Assembly: GCF_000621145.1 (NCBI RefSeq)
Contig: NZ_JHZB01000020.1
Span: 1-64,000 of the forward strand
Reading direction: 5' to 3'
Length of the DNA: 64,000 nt
DNA from: Desulfobulbus elongatus DSM 2908
GTDB lineage: Bacteria > Desulfobacterota > Desulfobulbia > Desulfobulbales > Desulfobulbaceae
Shown: positions 34,260 through 43,496 of the stretch, in pieces
How positions within the stretch are numbered: position 1 is the stretch's first letter
Layout: the number at the start of each line of letters is the position of its first letter
The notes under the pieces: generated by a model
What the model saw: the letters and a program-made list of their open reading frames with translations, nothing else
Database searches by the model: none
Told to the model about the DNA's origin: nothing
Position numbers and translations under genes: made by a program

Positions 34260-36833
34260 ATGGCCAGCGGCCTCATGCGACGACTCGCCTTCTGGCGTCC
34301 CCAACGGGATGTGCTGCCGTTCACGGTGCTCTTCAAGAAATTCCAGAGCATCCTCGAACGCAACAACCTCATCCTGGAACTCATGGCAGACATGGGGGAC
34401 AAGCTGGGAGGCGAGTATGTTTTTGACAGCCACTATCTCGTCGAGGTTTCGGAAAAGCTGGGCGATCATGTCTTCAAGCTGATCTCCGACTACAGCATTC
34501 TCAATCAGCACCAGAACGCCGATCTCTTTCTCGCCTTCGAACGAATCCGCTTCGCCATCCAGGAGGAACTCGCCGGCCACCGCATCCTGACCGCCGGCGA
34601 ACCGATTCTGGACATGGCGGCCATCGGCCACGAGCAGAGCGAGTTGGTCGGCGCCAAGATGGCTACCCTGGGCGATATCCGCAACCGCCTGGAATTGGCC
34701 GCGCCGGATGGCTTTGTCATCACCACCCGTACCTTTTTCGACTTCTTCCAGCGCAACAACCTCTTCGCCAGGACCGAGGCGGCGGAACAGTATTGGCGGG
34801 ATCAGGACCTCGACGCCCTGCGCCGCCTGGCCGAAGAAATGCAGCAGCGCATTCTGGCGGCGACCCTGCCGCGCCGGCTCGGTCAGCGGATTCTGGCCGC
34901 CTTCGACGACCTGGCCAGGCGGCAGGGACAGCGCCGTCTCCTGGTCGCCCTGCGCAGCAGCGCCTGGGGCGAAGACGGCGGCAGCAGTTTTGCCGGTCAG
35001 TACCAATCCGTGCTCAATGTCGGCCGCGACCGGCTCATCGACGCCTACCGCCGGGTCGTGGCCAGCGCCTACTCGTTCGAGACCTGGCAGTACCGCCTGA
35101 GCAAAGGTTTCCACGAAAGCGAGACCGCCATGGCGGTGGGCTGCCAGGTGGTGATCGAGGGGCCGGCCAGCGGCGTGCTGCATACCTATGCCCCGCATCG
35201 CGCCGACGGCGCCATGCTGGTCAATGCCTCCTGGGGCCTCTGCGCCCCGATCGTCCAGGGCGACCAGCCCGCCGATACCATGGTGCTCGGCCGCAAGCCG
35301 CCCTATCCGCTGCTTGACCTCGCCATTGCCGACAAACCCAGGCAACTGGTGCCAGCAGCCGATGGCGGCACCGAATGGCAGGCGGTGCCCGGGCATCTCC
35401 AGCGGGCCGCCAGCATGACGCCGGAGCAGATGGCGACGCTCGCCCGTGCGTCCATGCGCATCGAACGCTATTACAAACGGCCTCAGGAAATCGAGTGGAC
35501 CTTTGGCCCCGGCGGCACCCTCACCATTCTCCAGTCGCGGCCGCTCCGCCTGCAGGAAGAAGCTGCCGTTCCGGGCCGGGAACTCGTCGAGGCCACCCGC
35601 GACGCGGAAATCGTCTTTTCCGGCAGAGGGCTGGTCGTTCAGCAGGGCATCGCGGTGGGCAGGGTCCATCGCGTGGACAACGACGAGGATCTGGCTGCCT
35701 TTCCCTACGGCGCCATTCTGCTGTCGCGCTATACCTCGCCCCGCTATGCCGCGGTCATGCCCATCGCCCGCGGCATCATCACCGATGTCGGCTCGCACAC
35801 CGGCCACATGGCCACCCTGGCGCGCGAATACCGGCTGCCGACCCTGGTCAATACCGAAGTCGCCACCTCGCTTCTGCGCACCGGCGATGAAATCACCTTG
35901 GATGCCACCCAGAATATCGTGTATCGTGGCATCATCGTCGCGCTGAATCATTTCCAGCTGATCGAGGAGGAGGTGTTCGAGGATTCCTACGAATACCGGC
36001 TGCTGGGGCGCCTGCTCAAATGCATCAGCCCCCTGCACCTGCTCGATCCGCAGAGCGAGGGCTTTACCCCGGCGGCCTGCCGCACCTACCACGACATCAC
36101 CCGCTTCATCCATGAAAAGGCGGTGGAGGAACTGATTCATCTCAGCGAAAAGCAGGGAGCCCGGCACCTTTCCGCGCCGAAGCGGCTGGAAACTGGGCTA
36201 CCCCTGGGGCTGATGGTAATCGACGGCGGCGGCGGCACGACCTGCGCCCCGGAATCGCCGACCCTCACCGTCGAGCAGATCGCCTGCCTGCCGCTGCGGG
36301 AGCTGCTCCAGGGCATGGCCGGCATGGGCATGTGGTGCACGGAGCCGGTGGCGGTGGACCTGGGCAGTTTCATGTCGAGCTTCACCCGCACCGTTCCCGC
36401 CTCGCTGTCCGGCCCCGGCGCAATCGGCAGAAACCTGGCGGTGGTGCTGGCGCATTACATGAACATCAACATGCGGCTGGGCTATCATTTCACCATTATC
36501 GACGCCTACCTCGCGGAGGCGGTCAACGACAACTCTATCTATTTCCGTTTCCTGGGCGGGGTGACGGGGTTCATCCGCCGGTCGCGGCGGGTGGCCTTCA
36601 TCGCCAAGGTGCTGGCGCGGTACGACTTTCGGGTCGAGGTGCATGGCGATCTGGTGGTCGGCCGGCTGAAAAAGCTCTCGCTGCCGCGCATGGTTCAACG
36701 GATGCGGATGCTGGGCGGCCTGATCGGCTACACCCGGCAGTTGGACGTCCGCATGCACGCCGACAGCGATATCGACCACCATGTAGCGCATTTCCTTCAG
36801 GTCATGCAGGAACAGGAACGGACGGGAGGATGA
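34260..36833 (+). CDS. PEP-synthase-like protein 1: ATP-grasp, phosphohistidine domain, novel C-terminal domain
   Basis: An 857-residue cytoplasmic protein. Layout: helical N-terminal domain (about 1-150, with NNLILELMADMGDKLGGEY), PPDK-type ATP-grasp (about 150-440; GAKMATLGDIRN, LRSSAWGED, SFAGQYQS), swivelling phosphohistidine domain (about 455-560; H516 in GSHTGHMATLARE), then about 300 residues with CRTYHDITRFIHEKAVEEL and GYHFTIIDAYLAEAVNDNS. The PEP/pyruvate-binding TIM barrel of PpsA/PpdK is absent, so PEP is not an expected product. ATP probably phosphorylates the His, which passes it to an unknown acceptor bound by the C-terminal domain. It is one of three paralogues here. Confidence 0.82.
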   Translation: MASGLMRRLAFWRPQRDVLPFTVLFKKFQSILERNNLILELMADMGDKLGGEYVFDSHYLVEVSEKLGDHVFKLISDYSILNQHQNADLFLAFERIRFAIQEELAGHRILTAGEPILDMAAIGHEQSELVGAKMATLGDIRNRLELAAPDGFVITTRTFFDFFQRNNLFARTEAAEQYWRDQDLDALRRLAEEMQQRILAATLPRRLGQRILAAFDDLARRQGQRRLLVALRSSAWGEDGGSSFAGQYQSVLNVGRDRLIDAYRRVVASAYSFETWQYRLSKGFHESETAMAVGCQVVIEGPASGVLHTYAPHRADGAMLVNASWGLCAPIVQGDQPADTMVLGRKPPYPLLDLAIADKPRQLVPAADGGTEWQAVPGHLQRAASMTPEQMATLARASMRIERYYKRPQEIEWTFGPGGTLTILQSRPLRLQEEAAVPGRELVEATRDAEIVFSGRGLVVQQGIAVGRVHRVDNDEDLAAFPYGAILLSRYTSPRYAAVMPIARGIITDVGSHTGHMATLAREYRLPTLVNTEVATSLLRTGDEITLDATQNIVYRGIIVALNHFQLIEEEVFEDSYEYRLLGRLLKCISPLHLLDPQSEGFTPAACRTYHDITRFIHEKAVEELIHLSEKQGARHLSAPKRLETGLPLGLMVIDGGGGTTCAPESPTLTVEQIACLPLRELLQGMAGMGMWCTEPVAVDLGSFMSSFTRTVPASLSGPGAIGRNLAVVLAHYMNINMRLGYHFTIIDAYLAEAVNDNSIYFRFLGGVTGFIRRSRRVAFIAKVLARYDFRVEVHGDLVVGRLKKLSLPRMVQRMRMLGGLIGYTRQLDVRMHADSDIDHHVAHFLQVMQEQERTGG

Positions 36834-36837
36834 CGGG

Positions 36838-37257
36838 ATGACAACGGCAACCGACGGCGCAGCGGCCCCGCTGCGGATTCTGATCCTGGACGACGAGCCC
36901 ATCGTCTGCAAGCGGCTCAAGCCGGCCTTCCAGAAAATGGGGCACGAGGTGGAAACCTTCACCGACAGCAACGCCGCGCTCGCCCGTCTGCGGGAGGCGC
37001 GCTTCGATGTGGTCGTCACCGATCTGAAAATGGAGGGGGCGGACGGCATGCAGATCCTCAACGGCGCCAAGGATTCCGCGGCCGACACCCAGGTGATCGT
37101 CATCACCGGCTTCGCCACCCTGGAAACCGCCAAGGAATCCTACCGCAAAGGCGCCTTCGACTTCATCGCCAAGCCCTTCAAACTGCGGGACATCCTCGAT
37201 TGCGTCAAGCGGATCGAGGACAAGCGCCGGGGCCTGCCGACCGAAGCCGAGCGGTAG
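36838..37257 (+). CDS. Stand-alone response-regulator receiver
   Basis: A 139-residue CheY-like receiver without an output domain. It shows ILILDDEPIV, phospho-Asp D62 (VVVTDLKMEG), T/S switch in VIVITGFATL and K112 (IAKPFKL). It most resembles the receiver of NtrC-type regulators. It sits between the first and second PEP-synthase-like genes, four bp after the first stop. It may relay phosphate from the divergent histidine kinase, or interact with the phosphohistidine proteins; neither is shown by sequence. Confidence 0.9.
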   Translation: MTTATDGAAAPLRILILDDEPIVCKRLKPAFQKMGHEVETFTDSNAALARLREARFDVVVTDLKMEGADGMQILNGAKDSAADTQVIVITGFATLETAKESYRKGAFDFIAKPFKLRDILDCVKRIEDKRRGLPTEAER

Positions 37258-37263
37258 CCCGGC

Positions 37264-39909
37264 ATGTTCGCCGCCATCCGCAGATGGGCCGGCCGGCCGA
37301 CCGCGCCGCAGGAGGGCGAACGCCCGCAAATCGACCTCTGGCGCCTGCACGCCCTGTTCAACAATTTCAAGCGGATCCTGACGCTCAACAATGCCGTCCT
37401 CGAAGAGATGGCCAAGATGGAACGGGCCCTGGGCGGCGAATACATCTTTGACCGCGCCTTTCTGGAATCCTCGGTCAGCACCATCGCCAACCGGGTGCAC
37501 CACGTCGCCTACAGCCTCAACGCCCTGACCGCCAACCGCCATGTCCCCCTGTACGACCGCTATCAGGAAATCCGCACCCTGCTGGACGACATCCTCGCCA
37601 ACAACGTGCATGCCCTGGCCGACGAGGCGGTGCTGCCCCTGGACGCCATCGGCTGGGAACACGAGCCGCTGGTGGGCATGGACTTGGTGTGCCTGGCCGA
37701 ATTGCGCAACCATCCGGGAATCGCCCCGGTCGACGGCTTTGTCGTCACAGCCGAAGGACTCCGCGCCCTGGCCGGCAATGTTCCTCCCTCTTCCGGGGCA
37801 CGGGCGGACGACGGTCAGCGCGCCGGGGAGACGCGGGCCGCCCTGACCGACCATCTGCGCAACCTGACCAAACGGTGTGCCGGCGCGGCCCTGACCGCCA
37901 CCCTGACCCTGGTCGGCGGGGACGAGCAGCCGCTGCGCGAGATCGGCTGCTGCCGGATCGACGTGGACGGCGAGCGCCGGGAAGCGTTGATTGCAACCCT
38001 GCGCGGCGAAGTTCCGCTTGTGCCGGCCAACAGCCGCATTGTCCTGGCCGACGACCGCCAGTCTAGCGGCAACGCGGTCCAGGAGCCGGAGGCGGGCGCG
38101 GTCGTGGCGCTTCTTGCCCACGCCCTCGAGCAGATCGCCCACGCTGCGGCCATCCATGCGACCGACCAATCCGGCCTGGCCAACCTCTGCCTCTTTGTCT
38201 GCCCCCAGCCCGAGGCGCTGCTTAAAGGCACGATCCATACCCGCGTCGGCAGCAACGATGCGCTGGCGGCAACGGACGGCCTGGTCGTTGACGCCGCGCC
38301 GGCGGACGGAGCAGCGGGTGACACCTACCTGCTGCGGCGGACCCATCCCTTCTCGCTGCTCCAATCCCGCATTGCCCCCAGGCCCAACGGCCACCGGTTC
38401 GCCGACCAGCGGCGCGCCTCGGATGCGGCGGGCGACCAGCCGCATTTGAGCCGGGGTTCCGCCCTCCTTGCACCGGGCCTATTGCAGGCGCTCGCCAAAA
38501 CAGCCATGCTCCTGGAACGGCTCTTCGGCGCGCCCCTGGACATCCACTGGCAGCTCTGGGCCGACGGTGCCTGCCGGATCGTCCGGCTCCGGCCGCTGGC
38601 CATTGCTGCCGGGGCAGAGTCCGCGCCAGCCGCCGGCCAGCCACCCGAGGCGGTCGTCCTCTGCCAGGGCGGGCAGTCCGGCCAGGCCGGCGTGGGTGCG
38701 GGCCCGGTGGTCCATGTCAACGAGGCCACGGACCCGGAAACCTTTCCGCCCGGCGCGGTGGCGGTGGCCAGGACCGCCTCGCCCGACCTGACCCCAATAC
38801 TGCACCGCGCCGCGGCGCTGGTCACCGAATTCGGCTCGGCGGCCGGGCATCTCGCCACGGTGGCGCGGGAACTCCGCCTGCCTGCCGTCTTCGGCCTGCC
38901 CGCCGCCCTCGCCCTGCTGCCTCCCGGCACCGAGGTCACGGTCGATGGCGGCGAGGCCACGGTCTACGCGGGCGCGGTCGCAGAGCTGCTGCGATACGGC
39001 GCCCAGCCCATGGATCTCACCCCCCAGGACCGGGAATACCGGATGCTGCGCCGCCTGCTCCGCTTTATCCAGCCCCTGAACCTGGTCAACCCGGAGGCGC
39101 CAGATTTTTCCGCCGAGGGCTGCCGCACCTTCCACGACATCATCCACTTCTGCCACGAGATGGCGGTGGACGAACTGGCCCATTTCCAGGAGCGGCGGCA
39201 CGAGCTGGGCGCCCTGTGCATCCGCCCCCTGGCCTTGGGGCTGCCCATGGATATCCGCCTCCTCGACATCGGCGGCGGCATCCAACCGCAGGCCGCCCCC
39301 AATCCCCTGCCGGAGCAGATCGGCTCCCTCCCCCTTGCCGCCTTTCTCCGGGGTCTGCTCGCTCCCCAGGCCTGGGACACCGCCGCCCCCAGCCTGGGGA
39401 TGCGCGACATCCTGGCCGGCATGCCCCGCAGCGTGGGGCTGCTCGCCGCGCCGGCCGACACCCTGGGGGCCAATCTGGCCATCATCGGCGCCGAATACCT
39501 CAACCTCAGCCTGCGCATGGGCTATCACTTCAGTGTCATCGACGCCTATCTGGGCGAGGACAGCAGCCGCAACTTCGTCTATTTCCGGTTCGCCGGCGGA
39601 TTTGCCGACCAGGAGCGGCGCAACCGGCGGGCGCGGTTCATCGCCAGGGTGCTGGCCGCCATGGAGTTCAAGACCGCCATCAAAGGAGATTTGGTCACCG
39701 CCCGCCTCAAGCTGGCGGACACCGCCATTCTTCAGGAGGCGCTCGTTGCCCTGGGCGCCCTGACCGCCTCGACCCGCCAGCAGGACACCAACATGCGCAG
39801 CGAGGCGGATATCGAGGACCGCTTCGCCGATTTTGCCGCCACCTTTCTCACGGCCTTCCGCCAGCCCCATCCGGCGGCGCGCGCAGGAGGCGGCGATGAA
39901 GCTCGTTGA
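37264..39909 (+). CDS. PEP-synthase-like protein 2, degenerate ATP site
   Basis: An 881-residue paralogue of the proteins at 34260 and 39896. The helical N-terminal domain is kept (FKRILTLNNAVLEEMAKMER), as are the phosphohistidine domain (GSAAGHLATVARELRLPAV, with the His) and the C-terminal domain (CRTFHDIIHFCHEMAVDEL, GYHFSVIDAYLGEDSSRN). In the ATP-grasp region the GxKxxxLxE lysine is lost (GMDLVCLAELRN), and neither the RSSA/G..ED nor the SFAGQ motif is present. It is thus probably unable to bind ATP normally and may act as a carrier or scaffold for its paralogues. It starts six bp after the receiver gene. Confidence 0.78.
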   Translation: MFAAIRRWAGRPTAPQEGERPQIDLWRLHALFNNFKRILTLNNAVLEEMAKMERALGGEYIFDRAFLESSVSTIANRVHHVAYSLNALTANRHVPLYDRYQEIRTLLDDILANNVHALADEAVLPLDAIGWEHEPLVGMDLVCLAELRNHPGIAPVDGFVVTAEGLRALAGNVPPSSGARADDGQRAGETRAALTDHLRNLTKRCAGAALTATLTLVGGDEQPLREIGCCRIDVDGERREALIATLRGEVPLVPANSRIVLADDRQSSGNAVQEPEAGAVVALLAHALEQIAHAAAIHATDQSGLANLCLFVCPQPEALLKGTIHTRVGSNDALAATDGLVVDAAPADGAAGDTYLLRRTHPFSLLQSRIAPRPNGHRFADQRRASDAAGDQPHLSRGSALLAPGLLQALAKTAMLLERLFGAPLDIHWQLWADGACRIVRLRPLAIAAGAESAPAAGQPPEAVVLCQGGQSGQAGVGAGPVVHVNEATDPETFPPGAVAVARTASPDLTPILHRAAALVTEFGSAAGHLATVARELRLPAVFGLPAALALLPPGTEVTVDGGEATVYAGAVAELLRYGAQPMDLTPQDREYRMLRRLLRFIQPLNLVNPEAPDFSAEGCRTFHDIIHFCHEMAVDELAHFQERRHELGALCIRPLALGLPMDIRLLDIGGGIQPQAAPNPLPEQIGSLPLAAFLRGLLAPQAWDTAAPSLGMRDILAGMPRSVGLLAAPADTLGANLAIIGAEYLNLSLRMGYHFSVIDAYLGEDSSRNFVYFRFAGGFADQERRNRRARFIARVLAAMEFKTAIKGDLVTARLKLADTAILQEALVALGALTASTRQQDTNMRSEADIEDRFADFAATFLTAFRQPHPAARAGGGDEAR

Positions 39910-42583
39910 TGCCGTGCTGCGCCGGTTCAAACAGCGGCGGCAGGCCCGCGAGCAGGCCGCCCTGACCGAACTCAAGGCCCGCTACCACGCCTTTCGCGTC
40001 TTTCTCGAAAACAACGGCAGGGCGCTGGAGTCGATCGTCGCCGTAGACGGCCTGCTGCACCGGGCCGAACCCGCCGATGTCCGCGCCGCGGTCGAAACAT
40101 TCATCGAAGTGAGCGGCGAGATGGTCGATGGCCTCAACCTGCTGGCCGCCGACCGCTACGCAGTCCTCTATGCCCTGCATGGTCGCCTGGCGGAGCAGAT
40201 CGACGCCGACCTGCGCAACCTGGGACAGATAGCCCTGGCGCGCGCGGCCTGCATCGGGCTGGACCAGCTGGAACCCACAGCCCTGCTCCAGGCCGGAGCC
40301 AAGGCGGTTCACCTGGCCCGCCTGCGGCAGATGGGCCTGCCGGTCCCCAACGGTTTTGTCTGCACGGTGCGGGCCTGCAAAAATTTTCTCCGCGGCGGCC
40401 AACTGGCCGAGCGCCTCCGGCACCTGCTGCACGAGGCGGAAATCGGGCGCCTAGCCGTTCCGGCGGCCGCAACCCGCATCCGGGAACTGGTCCTCGCCGC
40501 TCCGCTGCCGCCAGACATGGTGATTGCCGTGACGAACGCCTACCGGCACTTGGCCGAGGCCGAGGGGGACGATGCCACAACATCGCTTGCGGTCTCGGTC
40601 CGCAGCAGCGGCGCGGCGGAGGACGACATCGAGCATTCCTTTGCCGGCCAGTTCACCTCGCTGCTCAATGTCCGGGGGGAGAAGGCGCTGCTGGCCGCCT
40701 GCCGTCAGGTGATCGCCAGCGGCTTCAGCACTCGGGCCATCGCCTACCGCATCAATGCCGGCCTGCCGCCCTTTGATTTCGATCTGGCGGTCCTGGTGCA
40801 GGTTATGGTGGCGGCCGAGACGGCGGGGGTCCTGTTCACGGTCGATCCCTCGCAACCGGAGAGCGGCCGCATGTTGATCAGCGCCGTGCCCGGCCTGGGC
40901 ACCACCGCCGTGGGCGGGGCCGCGCCGGCAGACCTCTACCGGCCGCTGCGCGTTGCGCCACAGGACCGCTCCCCTATCGAGGCAGAATGGGTGGACATAC
41001 ATATCGCCCGCAAAACCCAGCGGGAAGTCCCCGATCCGGCCGGCGGCCTGCGCCGGGAGACGGTCGCCGGGGCGGAGGCGGACCAACCCCTGCTCTCCCG
41101 GCCGCTGCTGGCGCAGCTGGTCGAGATCGGCCGCACCATCGAGGAGCTGGAAGGCCTGCCTCAGGATGTGGAGTGGGCCTGTGTCCAGGGCAGGCTGCAT
41201 ATCCTCCAGGCCCGGCCCCTGCGGCTGGCGGCAGGTTCCGGCCAGCGGCCGCAGGCGCCGCACCCGGCCGCGCCGCTGGGCACCGGCTTCTGCGCCTCGT
41301 CCGGCAAGGCGGTGGGCCGGGTGCGGCTGGTCCGTTCCGTCGCCGAACTGCACCGGCTCGAGGAGCGGCTGCCCGAAACCATCGCCGAAGGGCCGCTCAT
41401 TCTGGTGCTGCCGCACAGCATTGTCGACGCGGCCCGGTTGCTGCCGCACTGCGCCGGCATCCTGGTGGACATGGGCAATCCCACCGATCACCTGGCCTGC
41501 GTGGCCCGTGAGCACGCCGTGCCCATGGTCACCGGCATGCAGACCGGGCTGGCCGACCTGCACGACCGGCAATGGCTCATGGTCGATGCCGACCACGGCC
41601 TGGTGGTGGCGGCGCCGGAATCGGTGCGGCAGCAGGTTCTCTCGTCTCCCCGCCGCCAGACCGGCCGACCGGAACCGGCCGCTTCCCCGGCGCTCGCGCT
41701 TTCCCCAGCCCGCCACAACCTACGCGAGCGGATCGTCGCACTCAACCTGACCGATGCCTACGGCCCGACCTTTTCCCTGGCGGAATGCCGCTCCCTGCAC
41801 GACATCGTCCGCTATGCCCACGAGATGGCGGTGCTGACCATGTTTTCCGCCGGCGATCAGGTCATCGAGGATGCGGGCGGCCTGCTGCGGCCCATGGACA
41901 TCGGCGTGCCCTTTTCCTTCCTGGTGATCGACCTGGGCGGCGGCATCCGCCGCGCCACCCCCCGAACCGGGCGCAGACGTCTTTCCCTGCGCCGCACCCT
42001 GGGCCGGGACGACGTGCTGTCCGCGCCCCTGGCCGCCCTCTGCGACGGCATGACCACGCCCGGCCTGCGCTGGCACGTCCCCGCCGATCTCGGCGCCCTG
42101 CCGGAAATCCTTTCCCGCACCATGCACGACCAGCGCGGCGCCCGGCCCGTGGGCGCCTGCAACTACGCCCTGGTCGCCCGCGACTATCTCAACCTCAACG
42201 CCCGGGTGGAATGCCATTTCGCCATGGTAGACGCGGTCTGCGGCCGGGACAGCCACGCCAACTACATCCGCTTCCGGTTCAAGGGCGGCGGCGCGGGTCT
42301 TGCGCGCAGCCACCGGCGGGCGCTGTTCTTGCAGCAGGTGCTCGAGCGCAACGGTTTCTATACCACGGTGGCCGGTGACCTGGTGACCGCATCCCTGAGC
42401 GGCGCCGGCAGGGAACGCATTGCCGGCCAACTGGCGATGGTCGGCCGGCTGTTCGGCTTCAGCCGTTTTCTGGACGGAGCGATGCGCGATGACGAGGTGC
42501 CGCTGCGCCTGGCCGACGCCTTTCTGGCGGGGCAGTACGACAGTCTGGTCGTCCTGGCGGCGATGGACGACGCTCAGGCGTGA
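39896..42583 (+). CDS. PEP-synthase-like protein 3
   Basis: An 895-residue paralogue. The N-terminal helical domain is followed by an ATP-grasp domain with intact motifs (AKAVHLARLRQMGLPVPNGF, VSVRSSGAAEDDIEHSFAGQ, LVQVMVAAETAGVLFTVDP). Then come a phosphohistidine domain with the His in GNPTDHLACVAREHAVPMV and the shared C-terminal domain (CRSLHDIVRYAHEMAVLTMF, then IDLGGGIRR and ECHFAMVDAVCGRDSHAN). As in protein 1 the PEP/pyruvate barrel is missing. AGGAGG before ATG 39896 supports the start, which overlaps the end of protein 2 by 14 bases. It is the last gene of the operon and its 3' end overlaps the convergent phosphatase gene by 10 bp. Confidence 0.82.
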   Translation: MKLVDAVLRRFKQRRQAREQAALTELKARYHAFRVFLENNGRALESIVAVDGLLHRAEPADVRAAVETFIEVSGEMVDGLNLLAADRYAVLYALHGRLAEQIDADLRNLGQIALARAACIGLDQLEPTALLQAGAKAVHLARLRQMGLPVPNGFVCTVRACKNFLRGGQLAERLRHLLHEAEIGRLAVPAAATRIRELVLAAPLPPDMVIAVTNAYRHLAEAEGDDATTSLAVSVRSSGAAEDDIEHSFAGQFTSLLNVRGEKALLAACRQVIASGFSTRAIAYRINAGLPPFDFDLAVLVQVMVAAETAGVLFTVDPSQPESGRMLISAVPGLGTTAVGGAAPADLYRPLRVAPQDRSPIEAEWVDIHIARKTQREVPDPAGGLRRETVAGAEADQPLLSRPLLAQLVEIGRTIEELEGLPQDVEWACVQGRLHILQARPLRLAAGSGQRPQAPHPAAPLGTGFCASSGKAVGRVRLVRSVAELHRLEERLPETIAEGPLILVLPHSIVDAARLLPHCAGILVDMGNPTDHLACVAREHAVPMVTGMQTGLADLHDRQWLMVDADHGLVVAAPESVRQQVLSSPRRQTGRPEPAASPALALSPARHNLRERIVALNLTDAYGPTFSLAECRSLHDIVRYAHEMAVLTMFSAGDQVIEDAGGLLRPMDIGVPFSFLVIDLGGGIRRATPRTGRRRLSLRRTLGRDDVLSAPLAALCDGMTTPGLRWHVPADLGALPEILSRTMHDQRGARPVGACNYALVARDYLNLNARVECHFAMVDAVCGRDSHANYIRFRFKGGGAGLARSHRRALFLQQVLERNGFYTTVAGDLVTASLSGAGRERIAGQLAMVGRLFGFSRFLDGAMRDDEVPLRLADAFLAGQYDSLVVLAAMDDAQA

Positions 42584-43221
42584 TAGAATTTTCGTTCCGG
42601 GAGTTGAACCGCGGTCAGCATGTTGCCGTACACCGCGCCGGTATCGATGCCGATGCGGTCCGGCTTGACCAGGGGCATGGCATAGGGCAGATGGCCGAAC
42701 ACCACCACCGGCCCCGCGGCGGCGAGGAGGCGATCCTCCCCGGCCAGGCGCCGGCTGGCCAGTAAAGTGGCCTCGGTGTCGGGCGGCGCGGACGGATCGT
42801 AATCGGCATGGGTGAAGAGATAGCCGTCCCAGGCGAAGGTCAGTTTGAGCGCAAAGAGGAACTGCTGGTGTTCGGGCGGCAGGCAGGAGAGATCGAGCAG
42901 ACGGCGCAGGGGGGCGCCGTAGCTTCCGGCCGTGGTTTCCACCCCCATGACCCGCAGCAGGTGCAGGCCCTCCGGCTCTCCGCTCAGGGCATACTCCAGA
43001 AGGGCCTGTTCATGGTTGCCCTTCAGAAAAACCGCATGCCGGCAACTGCGCTCCAGGGCGAGCAGGGTGTCGAGCACCTTGCGCGAGTCCGGGCCGCGAT
43101 TGATGTAATCGCCCAGGAAAACCAGGGTGTCTTCCGCCTTGTCCAGCGGCAGGCGATCCAGCAGGGACAGTAATTGCCGATGGCAGCCGTGGATATCGCC
43201 GATGGCGAAAAGCTTCGGCAT
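42574..43221 (-). CDS. PPP-family metallophosphatase (Ser/Thr phosphatase / ApaH-like)
   Basis: A 215-residue calcineurin-like phosphatase. The metal and phosphate motifs are all seen: GDIHGC, LGDYINRGPDS, LKGNHEQ, the His of FTHADYD, and GHLPYAMP with IGIDTGAVYGN. This pattern is shared by lambda-type protein phosphatases and bis(5'-nucleosyl)tetraphosphatases; the small size favours the bacterial PrpA/lambda type. It is convergent with the PEP-synthase-like operon, so it may dephosphorylate a product of that operon, which is speculation. Confidence 0.87.
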   Translation of the reverse strand: MPKLFAIGDIHGCHRQLLSLLDRLPLDKAEDTLVFLGDYINRGPDSRKVLDTLLALERSCRHAVFLKGNHEQALLEYALSGEPEGLHLLRVMGVETTAGSYGAPLRRLLDLSCLPPEHQQFLFALKLTFAWDGYLFTHADYDPSAPPDTEATLLASRRLAGEDRLLAAAGPVVVFGHLPYAMPLVKPDRIGIDTGAVYGNMLTAVQLPERKFYHA

Positions 43222-43496
43222 ATCAGGGGCGCTCCTTTAAGCGTTGCTCGGGCCCTTTATCGGGGCGAGTCAAACGACGTCTGCGGGAACAGGCACCGAT
43301 GCCGCCCCTGCCGTCGTTATCAAAACTCCGTGCATTTTAGATGAAAACAAGGGCGATTGCACCCCCTTTGACGCTCGTTCCCTGGACCTGCGGCGGGGAC
43401 GGTTGCCGGGGAAGAAAATTGTACCCATATGCATCGCGGTATTTTAATAAAGCTATGCCGATGACATAATTCCACCACAACGCGGGAGGTTTCGTC

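Noticed and set aside
33450-36167. Long minus-strand open frame (about 905 codons) opposite the PEP-synthase-like gene 1
   Set aside because: Same GC-driven shadow effect; the plus strand encodes ATP-grasp and phosphohistidine motifs.
34260-42583. Three true phosphoenolpyruvate synthases
   Set aside because: The PEP/pyruvate-binding TIM barrel and its catalytic residues are missing, so the ppsA name would mislead.
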